64,000 bases of DNA from positions 248,001 to 312,000 of the forward strand of contig NC_089303.1 of assembly GCF_000512565.2 (NCBI RefSeq), written 5' to 3'. The notes beneath the pieces are model-generated. The model was given only the letters and a program-made list of their open reading frames with translations, was not told the origin of the DNA and searched no databases. The stretch is from Kwoniella dejecticola CBS 10117. Its lineage: Eukaryota > Basidiomycota > Tremellomycetes > Tremellales > Cryptococcaceae. Below are positions 12,477 to 23,440 of the stretch, piece by piece (the stretch's first letter is position 1; every line of letters begins with the position of its first letter). Both the position numbers and the translations under genes were made by a program.

Positions 12477-12714
12477 AGTTAGCTATCAAAAGTCCAGATC
12501 AAAAAGTTCCGGCGGTCTTCAAGCCTAGACTTCTAGACTTTATTCTTCTCTTCTCTTCTCTTCTTCCCCGCAAAGGTTTCATATGCCCTAAGTCAGCAGC
12601 AGCTGCACGAAGCAGCAGGACAAGGCGTGATTAGTCCAAATTACGACAAACTGGTCTGCGGCACACTTTAATCTCCCTTGAGACGAGATCTTCCTCCCCC
12701 CTCAACCCCCGTAC

Positions 12715-12732
12715 CAGACCCAGACCCAGACC
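12715..12732. repeat. Tandem hexamer (CAGACC)x3
   Basis: Three perfect copies of CAGACC followed by a partial CAGAG, in the long gene-free stretch before the methyltransferase-like gene. Confidence 0.7.
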
Positions 12733-13114
12733 CAGAGCGCGGTGCGCGGTCCTTATCTCAAACACCAAAATCAGAAAACCCTTAGACACGCGGTTAACTT
12801 GATTTCTGCCATGATACCTACGTCCTCGTTTTTGGACTCGAGCTTTAAGATGATAGTAACAGGGGGTTGAAGGAAGGTAGGTGATGGGTAAAACGGTGAC
12901 ATACATCATTTCCTTATGAGTTGATTGAGCCTTGAATTTTGTGTATACAGCAATCTTACTACTACGAACTATGGATTAACACTGATGCACGACTTGGTCG
13001 ATAATACACGACCCCTCAAATACCACGACACACAAGAAAACACACAGTTCGCCAACCCCTTCCTTTCGGATCACGGATGTAATTATAAAACCTTGATCAT
13101 CAAAGCTCAGTCGA

Positions 13115-13132
13115 CATCAACATCAACATCAA
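13115..13132. repeat. Tandem hexamer (CATCAA)x3
   Basis: Three perfect copies of CATCAA with a degenerate fourth (CACCAA), in the probable leader region of the methyltransferase-like gene. Confidence 0.7.
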
Positions 13133-14797
13133 CACCAAATTCAAGCATCAATCCACTAGAAGATCCACTCAGAGGCTCTAGGATCCACTTCCCTAGCTTT
13201 GTAGGAGGACACGAAGGCGATCTTTCTATCGTCTGTCTATCTCACTTGTTGGGCTTAACCTAGACACTTGTCAACCATCAACCGATTATTCACCGAGTGT
13301 AGTGTTGAGCACACATCATCCACACATCACTAGCGCATTCCAACCCCTCAACCCATCAGAACCAATACAGAAACAAAAACGCTTCGACCTCGCTCTAGAC
13401 CTGCCGAGACTCGCAGTATCAGTTTCAGTATCCCAAGAGGAATGTGCTTGCGCTTGTTGATCGTCAAGTAGATCCAAAGGACAGGTCGAGATACGAAAGA
13501 GGTAAAGACGAAACCACCTCGAACAGCAAAGAACCGTGCGCCCCTATTATTCATTCTCGCAGGCGCAGCTTAGCCTCTCAACCATCTCATCAGCATCAGT
13601 CCGCTACCATCAAATTGCCGCGATTTCCCTCACTCCTCACTCCTCACTCAATCACATAATCAATGGACATCATACGAAAACGATATCGCATGTTCGCATA
13701 ATATATCTCGCCATCAAGAAAGCCATAGCAACTCGAGGTAACACCGTGCTCAATTCGTTCATAAACTTAACAAATAGATATCTTTGGCCAGGAAGGATTT
13801 CTCATTGAGCGCGCAAAAAAGGTCCTTTGGCATTTACAAAGTGGTGAGTGCTCATTCTGCCCTGTGAGCCTCTAGATCTCAGCTGCGAGCTTTGTGCTAA
13901 GCTCACTCAATGGACGACCAGATTTTCAACGCCTCATTGGCCATCCGAGTAATCTTAGTCGCCATCAAGCCGAAGCCGAATACAAAGGTCTCGATCATTA
14001 GGCTTTCCTTTCATTCCAAACACGCTTTAGAACACGCTAAGGAGCCCTTGGACTTGGGATATCTCCGAATCAGGATAGCTTTTTCTCATTGGTCTATCAA
14101 AGGAGACTGAGCTTCACACAGTCGTTCTATCATCAACCTACACATCCTTTTATCGCCAAATTCCGCGAACTCAATCTCACCCTCACCAATTCTCATTGAG
14201 CGGGATTACAGCAATCGCAATTCATCGCAGGCGATTTCGTATGACTAGAGACTAGAGGCAGGCGCAACGGAATGGAGGGGTGATTCTGATCGAATCAAAG
14301 TGAAGTAGTCAGGACAAGAAGATTTCTTCCTGATTTCCTCAATCATCGGTCAATAACCGGTCTGTCATCTGAAAGTTCAAGGTGAGTTCAATCAACCTAT
14401 GAGTGTCTATGCTGCATCCTGCATGTTTTGAAACCCCTCGGCACATTATCAAGGATTCGGACAAAGGGTCATTTGGAATTGTTCGCCTTACTCGAAACAT
14501 CATCGAAAAGTTGACCCCTCCCCGTGTCACCCTTTTCATTCTCATTTGATTGTCAGATTCAATCCATAATCCAGACCTTCTGATCGCCTTTTTCGCCCCT
14601 TTCCTTAGATTTACCTTTGCATTATTCCAGCCTAGACTGTCCTTTATCCCTGTACAAGCGCTTGGCCTGTGCATGTCGACTGTTTTTCCTCTTTCTTTTT
14701 CCCATATCAATCAGATGATGAACATCAAAGCTTAATATTGACATTTAGCGTTGTTATCAATTTTTCTAGACATTCCTGCCCTGTTGTGCCCTTCAGA

Positions 14798-17700
14798 ATG
14801 GCATCACCTCCATCATCATTTGGTTCACCCGAATTACTCTGTTCTCCCACCTCACCGACGATAACATTCTCAGGTGATATTCCACCCGTTCCAGACCCCA
14901 AGGCAGCCTCAGCTTTCGCAGCGACTTCTCCTCTCGGACGATCCCCTTCGCCATACGCTGGATTAGGTCATCAGCGATCACGGTCAGAAACTGCTCATTT
15001 CCTGCGACCCAAAACCTGCTTTCCCAATAATCATCAGTACACACCTCCGACGTCGACTTCGAACCTGACTCCCTTCGTAGAGATGGTTCAACCTCATTCT
15101 CCCCTGCATCACCAACGGCCCTCCTCACCCTTTAATTCCGGATCAGTACCATCAGTCAGTCACTTTCCGGTTGGCGGACCTCATTCTCATAACCACGTCT
15201 CATCTTATGCGTCGTCCTCCCACCGCTTCCCGCCATTTGCGGCAGCAGCTGGAGGTCAAGGAGCCTTTTCAGCTTCGTCGACTCCTTCCCAATCACACTT
15301 TCCCAATCATTTTGTAGCACCGCATTCGCCTCCTTACGATCACGCTGGTCCATCCACACTACGTCGATACGCATCCCAAGGTCATCGATCCCAGTGGAAA
15401 TTGAGACAACGAGCTACATCCGGGTCTCACGATTCGAATCTGCGCTGCTCGCCCGATTGCACCGCTGCCGAAGTCCCTTATCACCTTCTGGATACTGTCA
15501 TTGGCCGAGCAAGTGTCAGCGACTTGCGCAGAATTACCACAAAGCCAATCAAGAGGAAAGCCGCGGATGACGAGGATATAGAGATGGAAGAAGAACTCAC
15601 ACCTTCTGCTACCCGTCCGAACATCCAGACTCGGCGGAGCCGCACCAGAACCTCTTTTCAAGGGCCTGGGCCCGTCACACCGGTTTTCGGTAATTCATTT
15701 GCTAAACCGCTAGCATTCGATCGGAAATTACTACAGAGCACCCCGCCTCTACCTCCTGTAGATCATCTTCGCGACCCGCCACTAGAAGGTGACTTCTTCG
15801 CCAACTATTTAAAATCAGGACTTGGCATCCATATGACATCGAATGCTATACTAGCTCACGGCATCGAACCTGAACTACCGTTCGACCTACCCCGATCCTC
15901 ATCTGCTCCTGCCGTACCTCTTCTAGCTCAGCGCGATAGAGATTTGAGTGATGCCTCTGCGGATTCCGCCATATCAGCCGACGCTCTCGGCACTCACCAC
16001 TTCGCGCATCAGGAGAAGAGTCATGATACGATCTCGCCGGTGGTCGCTTCTCCACAGCATCTGCCCGTCGCAAATCACGGAATAGGCTTACCGCCCGTTT
16101 CAAGCCGGTTTTCCTCCTTCAGCTCAGCTAGAAGGTTGGATCTAGGGGAGAAAGTAGGCTCGATAGGTCAAATTGTTGGTGATGCGTCAGAACTGACATC
16201 GTATCTGGGCGAAGATCTCGCTGCGGCACTCAAACAACGCCTACAGCCTGAACAAAGCGAGATGGTCAAAGAGATCAAGAGGAAAGAGGAAGTGCTCAGT
16301 GAAGCTGAGTGGAGTTTCGATGTGCCCTTAAATAAGGTATTCGGCGATGTTGTACGAGATTGGATTAAAGGCGTTGAGGACAAAGAACATCTTCAGGTGG
16401 TAGAGTGAGTCTTTTTACTGCTGACTAGCTTTCCGATCGGAGTTGTAGCTGATGATGTACTGTATCTCCAGATATGGATGCCACAAGGAGACACCCAATC
16501 CTGTGCTAGCAGAGACCGTCAAGACCCTAGCACTTCGATCAGCCCGTCCAGGACAGCCAAAAAAGGTATTATCGGTCACTCATCAATGCGATATCGATTT
16601 CGACACTCGGCTACTGCAAGCCAATCTAAGCAATCATCCTCAATCCTATCGCAAGATAAGATCGATCCCCTCACCAATGATCTTGACCTCGTTCAGCTTC
16701 TCCGGATTCATCGATCCTTCTTTACCGCCAAACTCGATCGACGTTGCGCTATGTACGAATGAGCTAAGTAAGCTTCACGGTGCGATCCAACCCAAACCTT
16801 TACACATGTTCACCTCTCAGGCCGAAGAGCGAGAACAACGGTCCGAAAAAGATCTCAGTGCATGGCTCAAAGTTCGCGCCAAGGAGGTCAAATCTGGTGG
16901 TATACTAGCGTTCTCGTTTGCAGTAAGGACCGCTCCGACACTTACGGCTGAGCGTGATCGATCTCAAGGCCGGCGGACACCAAATGCAGAAGGTATTACT
17001 GGTACCGGCATGAAATCTCGTCCACCTAAAGGATCACCTGGTAATTATTCGATGAGTCTACCTACCTCTCCTCGAACATCGGTAGACGACAGTATGGCCG
17101 ATGGCAACATTGTTGCGGCCACAAATATCACTCCAATGACCGAAATCAATAATAGTCCATTCGTACCTGGTCCTCCACTACCTTCTCCACCCATGACGTC
17201 CAGCGGCAAGACCCGAAAATACCGACCGGACATATGGCAAGCGATGTCCCATGCTCTGTCACCTGCGATCCAACGACTAGTCAGTTTAGGCGAGATCAAA
17301 ACTCAAGTCGCACCTCTTTTGGTAGATGTACCCTATTGGCCTAGGACGTTGGAATCTATACAATCTACACTGTCAAAGAATTACAACGAGTGGGAAACCC
17401 TCATTCAACCATCCGCCGTCGGGCAAAGTTCAGAAGAGATGCTTCGAACTTCTTCGACTGAAAGTCGGGCTTCAGGATTGCATGAGAACGAATATTCACC
17501 TGAAGAGAGGAAAGAATGGGAAGAATCAGGAGTGAAGATCTTCAGATTGACCCATCCGGCATGGATCGATTATCGGAAAGGTAAAATCGATCGAAATGGA
17601 TATGCCAAGCGTATCTCGATGTACGTCAGATCAGTATATGAGAGTCATCTGAAGAAAGTGTTAAGAGAGAGGGGGAGGATGGATATCAGTCAGTGCGAGA

Positions 17701-17966
17701 CGACTGTTCAAGAACTTGTGAGTCTCGCTGTCGTCACGTCGTTACGTCCTTACACCGTCTTTCCTACGCAATCGCCCGTTGCCCATTGACGCTTGACCCT
17801 TGACCTCAACCCTTGTACTGTAATCACTGTGCTGTAGAGAAAGCATGCTGATCTTGTTCGAATCCGAATTTGTGTTTAGTTCAAAGTACTAGTCGAGAAA
17901 TGTGAATTGGGGGCATTGGACGCACTGGAGATCGATGTTGGGATAATTGTATTGCGAAGAAGGTAA
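14798..17966 (+). CDS. SABATH-like SAM-dependent methyltransferase-fold protein with long disordered N-terminus
   Basis: Three exons, 14798-16404, 16472-17717 and 17880-17966, sum to 2,940 bases, an exact multiple of three (979 residues). The first ~450 residues are Ser/Pro/His-rich and look disordered. The methyltransferase-like part spans the first intron: HLQVVEYGCHKETPNPVLAE resembles motif I of SABATH enzymes (V-x-D-x-G-C-S-x-G-x-N). It is followed by FSGFIDPSLPPNSIDVALC, which resembles the SABATH segment F-x-x-L-F-P-x-x-S-I-x-x. Then come AWLKVRAKEVKSGGILAFSF (like R-x-x-E-L-x-P-G-G) and, near the end, IFRLTHPAWIDY and VGIIVLRRR. A low-complexity insert lies at about 16960-17215. The acidic residue ending motif I is Glu (VVEYGC), but the Ser/Asn that follow in plant enzymes are replaced, so catalysis is uncertain. 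The start is the first ATG in frame after stops. The substrate cannot be told. Confidence 0.55.
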
Positions 17967-18755
17967 CCTCAGCATATGAGGAGAAGTGGACCAGGCGACG
18001 ATGGAATGAGGCAACGAACGACAAGAACGACATTATTGACGTCTACTCGTACGACACAATACGAAATCTAATGAAACCTAATAACATGAATAACATAAGT
18101 TATATATAGATGATCCCCAAAACGTTGTATAGGAACACAGTGGTTAGTGGTACATGGAAAATCTGTTCATATCTCAGCATACAGCTTCTGAGCTGTGCAT
18201 GTGCATCTGTTTTGACATTATATATATATGCATTTGACTTGTACGAGTGTTTCGTTTCGGCCTTCTAAATCTCCCCCTTCCCCGGAATATTGAGTTGGAT
18301 AGGCAATGGACTGAAAGGTCGAGTGGTTTATGATCCTGTACAATACTGTACTGTAATGTAATGTACATCTGATGAAATGATGGATGAAGACCAAGAGAGA
18401 AAGGAACGAAAGTATGATATCAACTGAGAAGTATAAATTTGTAGGATTGTTGGTATGTTCTGAATGAGGGGTGGATGAACAGTACAAAACAGAGCAAGAG
18501 CAGTACCAGAGTAACCAAGAACAAAAACCGGGAAAACGAACGATGCGAGGTATATCTGAGAATTAGGTATGATCATGAAGCACGAGGATATGATGTATAT
18601 TGAATGGCTGTCAACTGATTTGAGGTACCAATGTGGAGAATCGCTCTTTGCCCTGTTTTTTCTATCGTCTCGACCTTTTCCTTTCTATCATATCTCTCCG
18701 ATCTTAGCGATCTTCAGCTTTTCTGACGTACCTGGATGGTACTTGAAGTTGCTGA
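17967..18755. other. Convergent intergenic region
   Basis: Lies between the stop of the methyltransferase-like gene (+) and the stop of the SPG1 gene (-), so it should hold both 3' ends. It is AT-rich, with a TATATATATA run at about 18221-18230 and several TGTAATGTAATGTA-like repeats near 18350-18364. No coding signal is seen on either strand. Confidence 0.45.
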
Positions 18756-19973
18756 TCACACGTCGACGTATAGTAAGATCGGTTCGCCCACTTCGTCGAT
18801 CTCCGGTATGACACACTAGGTAGCACATTGTTTCAATCATCAGAACGTGTCGGCACAATCATGTCAAAGAGAAGGTTCGTTCAGATCACTCACCTTCAGA
18901 TCGAACGCTTTGGCTAAGACGATTTTGAAAATCTTCTGGACGTTTATGGAATGTGATGTCGAGCAGAAGATCTGTTGTACATGATAATCAGCTCATGCAG
19001 ATCATTCCGGATCCTCTGTGGGGCCTATCCTGCTGAGTACGCTGATGACTCACCAGAGGAGCATGCATAGCTTTGGAGAATCGCTTAGCCTGCTTCGTGA
19101 TTTCTTCTTGCTCTTCTCGGGGGAATGAAGCGAATTGGTCGTATTTCGTCCCTATCAGGACCGGTATGGCGGTCTATCGTGACGATAACAATAGACAAAG
19201 TCAGTAAGGCCAGGTCAACCATTTCGTGCATATGCCAGAGGAGACCCATGTGAGAGTATTTCTCATGTGGTCACAACTCTCGATACGAGTGAGAATGTCA
19301 TATCATATCAGAACTCACCTTATTGAAACCCCTTGCTTGTCTATACCACTCCTTCACACTATTCAAAGTCGCTTTCCTCGTTAGGTCAAACATGAATAAT
19401 ATCGCGACTGCGTCATTCGATACTAGCGGTAACATCGAAACAAATTCTCGTTGACCACCTAAATCCCATATCTAGGCATCGCAAAGCAATTAGATCAAGT
19501 TTCATCAGCTGGAACTGATCAATGAAATGACAGCTCATTGCGTGAAGTGGACTTACCGAAAATGTTATCTCTGTATTTCGTATTGTTATAGCCTTCTCCA
19601 TAAAATTCACTCCTAGCGTTTGTATGTAATCCTCGCTGATAGTCGCGAGGTGCTGATCAGCTGAGGCATCGTAGAGCCTGACTCCACAGCTGAGACTATA
19701 TACGAGCGCAACACTCACTCGAAACTCCCTTCTACGTATTTGACCATCAATGACGTTTTACCTATCTGGGAATCGCCGACCATCCCGACTTTCAATACGA
19801 TACTGCAGCACGTACGCATTGTCAGCTACTCCAGAGCATTTAAAGAGGGGTTATCCCTTGGCCGGGAGGATTATATATATGGAAAGCGATACTTACGAAT
19901 TCCGGTCTCCTCCTTCGCCGCCTGATACCCTTCCACTGCCCGAGCCGGATGATGTGTATCCTTGGTCCGTCAT
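18756..19973 (-). CDS. SPG1: Septation/mitotic-exit small GTPase Spg1/Tem1
   Basis: Exon 1 (19973-19897) gives MTDQGYTSSGSGSGRVSGG. It is spliced to VLKVGMVGDSQIGKTSLMVK, which contains the P-loop GDSQIGKTS. Later exons give DEDYIQTLGVNFMEKAI (switch I region), IWDLGGQREFVSMLP (switch II, with LGGQ instead of the Ras AGQ, typical of Tem1/Spg1), AILFMFDLTRKATLNSVKEW, and VLIGTKYDQFASFP, where TKYD replaces NKxD as in this family. The last exon after an intron gives EVGEPILLYVDV and a TGA at 18756-18758. Spg1/Tem1 acts at the spindle pole body, switching on the septation initiation or mitotic exit kinase cascade. The gene is cut by several introns of about 60-110 bases. The N-terminal Gly/Ser tail is short and the family length (~220 residues) fits. 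Confidence 0.9.
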
Positions 19974-20718
19974 GATGCTGTTTGAGGCTGAATGGCGCGA
20001 AATGGGTCGGGAGGAGTTTCAAAGGATAAGCTGAGGGATGGCGATGGAGAACGGTATAAATGAGCTGGAAATCTAGCTTGCTAAACGGTCCGAAGGAGGG
20101 GTATTGACGAAGATGAAGGACTGGTAATGCCGAAGAGCGTTTCAATCAATGTGCTGATATTGAAAAGGATGAGCAAGCACACTGCTGATAAGCTGAGGAT
20201 TTAATCACCTCGGAGTGCTTGCGATGCGAAGTAGAGATGGATCGAATGCAAAGGAAAGGAAGTTATGATTTTATGCTGGTCCTGCTTGTTCAACCAGGAA
20301 ACGGAGCTCGGACCTGTTTTATGATGGTCGATTGATGGGACCGGACAGAGAAAGAAAGTGGATTTTTTTGGTGGTTTGAGTGATTTTCGTGAGAGCGTGA
20401 GTGATCGTTAGGGAGCGTGCGAGTGTGAGACTATCTGAGCTGTATCGAGATCTAGAGAAGGAGAGAAATGTCTGTTTGTAAGACTGATTTGTTGCTTGTT
20501 GCTTGTTGCTTGTTGCTTTTGCTTTTGCGCATAGACGTCTTGGAGAACGCGTCGACATTATACTAAATGGGAGGATGATTTACATTTCATGTTGATTTCC
20601 TTCGCATCTACCGAACCCAATTGTCACTTTCGGCCTTCATAGATGACTGTCGATGAAAACCGATATATGACATCGAACTTGGCTACTTCAGCAGACTACA
20701 AGAAGAGAGCGACCCAAT
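19974..20718. promoter_or_regulatory. Divergent promoter region between SPG1 and the Mmc1-like gene
   Basis: 745 bases between two head-to-head ATGs. It contains four tandem GTTGCTT units at 20491-20518, running into TTTGCTTTTGC, and purine-rich stretches around 20340-20360 and 20455-20470. I see no CACGTG here, unlike four other divergent promoters in the window. Short open frames on the minus strand follow the repeat and look non-coding. Confidence 0.4.
20491..20518. repeat. Tandem heptamer (GTTGCTT)x4
   Basis: Four consecutive copies of GTTGCTT, followed by a degenerate extension of TTGCTTTTGC. It lies in the divergent intergenic region upstream of the SPG1 ATG and may be transcribed as part of its 5' leader. 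Probably a slippage-prone microsatellite. Confidence 0.7.
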
Positions 20719-23094
20719 ATGTCGCTAGCAAGACTGGCACGCTCTGCACCCAGATGTCTTGCTCGTCAGCCGAGCCGCCAGCTGCCAAAATATGGGGCTT
20801 TATCGAAAAATAACCTCCGAAGTGCCCGCCTAAGCCATACGACCGTTTGCACCCTTCTTGTGAAGCGACATGCATCGACAGCTACTGCTATCAAGCCTCC
20901 CGAGCCAATACCGATACCGACTGAAATTATCACACCGCCGATAAAGCCAGTACCGGGTGCAGGGGATATCACGCCTGTGTTAGAAGATATACGGAACATG
21001 CTAGACAGTCAGATAGGGGGCGATGATGTGTGGTCGAGAAGACTGCGAGATACTTTAGACGACCTGACAGCAGAACGCAGAGGGCGAATAGCGGGTATGT
21101 TCCTGGAACAGACATGATTCTGCGCGGCAGTGACTGACAGCTGATAATCCATTATGTGCTCGGCAGTCATCGGAGATGATCTCGCTGGACCGAAAGATGT
21201 GGTATCTGCTCTACTGCAAGATCCCCTGGCAGACACGGATGAGAGTCGAGCAGCTTTGTTGAGTAGACATGAAGGTGCGAACATCGAGGTGTTCCAGATT
21301 GGGTAAGTTGTCTCCATCTGACTCGGCGGAATAGTTTCGAGTCGTTCAGATGCTGAGTCAAATCAATGAGTAGTCACGGTCCGTTGCCGCAACGAGAAGC
21401 AGAAGCTTTGTCCTTGAACGCTTCGTGGCTCCAAGCTACAGGCTATGACGTTGTAGAAGTCAATAGTGGGCGACAGATCCTTCATAGAGTGGTAAGGAGA
21501 TGAGAGCTGATGCTATCGATTGCAGTAAAAACGGCCGAAGATACAATTTCGACCCTTCTTTCAACCGATTCCTTACTGCTAGTCTTGGATCCTATTCGGC
21601 TGATCGATACTCCCCAATTGTCAGCCATACTTCCCCTTGTTCTCTCTCGCGGATCAGTACATTTCGTCATCAATGGACACCTGCCTCCTCATACCTCTCA
21701 ATCAGCTATCGAAAGCAAATTACGCGATCAACTCTCTCGCATAAAGGTTGATCCGATAGACGATGTCACCTTCAATCCCGCCAACATTCCTATATCGTTT
21801 GTGAAAGCTGAGAAAGCTTTGGACGCTCTTGATGCCTTAGCAGCGGGTCTGGGAGATAATGGACCCTCAACCTCGACATCGAAAACAAAAGCTTTCGAAA
21901 TTTTCCAACGACAGTTTCTGGAGTCTCACATTGGTCCACTTCAATCTTCTCTTCTCAGTTCCCTACAATCCTTCCCTGAACCTCAGCTATCCACCGCTCG
22001 ACAAAATGCCGCTCTTGCCCTTTCGCACATCGAGAAGGTGATATCGCATGATCGAGATATCGTAAAGGACGCTCAACACACCGTCTCGGAACTGCGTCGA
22101 GGCGCTTCTCAAGGCGCATCGAAAGCCAAGCATCTCAGCGTCGCCAGCAGAGGTATAGAGGGTGGTTTGGTAGAAGGTAGTGTGGAGTACGATATGGATC
22201 GAGTGAAGAGCGGGCTGGAAGAGAAATTCTTGGGAAGATTAAGCTGGTTAGGCTTGATAGGAAGGACACGGGTGGATGATATCCAATTTGAGCTTTCGAG
22301 CTATCTATCGAACCAATTTGGGAAAGACTTAGAAAGGCAGATTATCTTCGAAACTGGCCAATTATCGAATCTGCAATTACATCTAGACCATAAATCCGAT
22401 CATACAATACGGCGACTTTCGCATCCTACCCATACACCATCGACCACCCACCCTTTCACATCGCCTTTACTTCTCAATCACTTATCGACGTTATCCTTAT
22501 CTATCCCTCCTCTGTCGCCTACGTCGCTCTTAACGCCCATCTCCACACGGCGAGATCAACTCCTGAATCAATCTATACCGCGCTTACATTCCTCTGCTCA
22601 ACGAGCTTTGCTGACCACCTACGCAACGTCTTTGTTGGGTGTATCGTTATCGTGGATCAGCTATGTGCCGCCTATCAGTCTGAACTCGGGAGCTACCGCC
22701 GCAGGATTAGGTATACTGAGTATCGTAGCTTCCCTAGCACTCGGTCAGAGGTTGTGGGGCAAGGCGCAAAAGAAGTTCTGGAGAGATTGGAAGAGGATAA
22801 CACATATGATGAAAGGTGATCTCGAGGTGAGTTGCTGTATTTATGGGATACCCTTGAGCATTAGACGAGGGGAAGAAGGGAAAAACATCCATGACCTGAC
22901 TGAGCTTGGAACTGGGGCTGAAATTGACCACTGGAATATGATGCTCGTAGACACGTTTCGACGCCGCATTGCAAACTCAAGTACTGGCAAAACCACTAGC
23001 GGCGGCTGATGGGCTGGAAAAGCTCATAGAGAAACGTGAGAAGAGGTTGGACGAGTTGCAGGATACGGTGAACTCGTTGAGTAAGAGGATATAG
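20719..23094 (+). CDS. Mitochondrial Mmc1-like protein (dynamin-related family)
   Basis: The ATG at 20719 opens an Arg/Ser/Ala-rich, acid-free N-terminus (MSLARLARSAPRCLARQPSR) typical of a mitochondrial presequence. A proline-rich linker follows, then EDIRNMLDSQIGG and a split region: DDLAGPKDVVSALLQDPLA, then ANIEVFQIGHGPLP. The main exon gives LLVLDPIRLIDTPQLSAILP, GSVHFVINGHLPPHTSQ and then long helices (RRGASQGASKAKHLSVASRG). Near the C-terminus is a two-segment hydrophobic hairpin, TYATSLLGVSLSWISYVPP and AGLGILSIVASLALGQRLW, followed by KKFWRDWKRITHMM. After a last intron the protein ends in a coiled coil, LEKLIEKREKRLDELQ, with TAG at 23092-23094. This order fits the fungal Mmc1 family, described as a dynamin-like inner-membrane protein. 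I see no intact GTPase P-loop. The family call rests on overall resemblance. Confidence 0.55.
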
Positions 23095-23440
23095 CGGTAT
23101 ATGCTTTGGTCGGATTGGACTCGGCACTATTCATATATCATCGGATGGTATGGAAATCTCGTACTTTGAGGATGATAAAATGCGTCCCCGTAAATACCTT
23201 GCATATTGATATATCGCCACTAGTCAAATGCAGCATACTTCATGCACTGGCATTGGCATTGGCATGGTCATCGAGATCGTTATTCCGATCTTCCTTCGAA
23301 CCGTATCTGTGTGGACATATCGAGTACCAAATTTCACAATGACAGCACTCTCGAGGAAGCACAGACAACTCTCTCTTCACACAAGATCATTCATTGACAC
23401 TAAATCATCAAGATTACGGGAAGGGAGATTGATAATCATT
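23095..23440. other. Convergent intergenic region
   Basis: Holds the 3' ends of the Mmc1-like gene (+) and the membrane-protein gene (-). The only notable pattern is a GGCATT repeat (GGCATTGGCATTGGCAT) at about 23249-23265. No coding signal. Confidence 0.4.

Larger units (their letters stand above)
11901..14797. other. 2.9 kb without a convincing gene; probable long 5' leader of the methyltransferase-like gene
   Basis: No frame here shows a domain or gene-like composition. Visible items are an 8-bp perfect inverted repeat (arms 12429-12436 and 12469-12476), a CT-rich run (TTCTCTTC-like) at about 12543-12566, (CAGACC)x3 at 12715-12732 and (CATCAA)x3 at 13115-13132. From about 13000 the sequence is rich in CATCA/CAACC and pyrimidine runs, as in fungal 5' leaders. 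It holds many ATGs with short frames, for example 13910-14110. A GTGAGT-type donor near 13851 could start a leader intron. This may be a long untranslated leader or an undetected non-coding transcript; the sequence alone does not decide. Confidence 0.4.

Noticed and set aside
12925..14110. Several open frames of 66-112 codons in the gap
   Set aside because: Composition is low complexity (Thr/Ser/Asn or His-rich), with no domain text and no splice links between them; more likely leader sequence.
17850..17870. GTTCGAATCC, like a tRNA T-loop
   Set aside because: It lies in the last intron of the methyltransferase-like gene and the flanking five bases do not pair.
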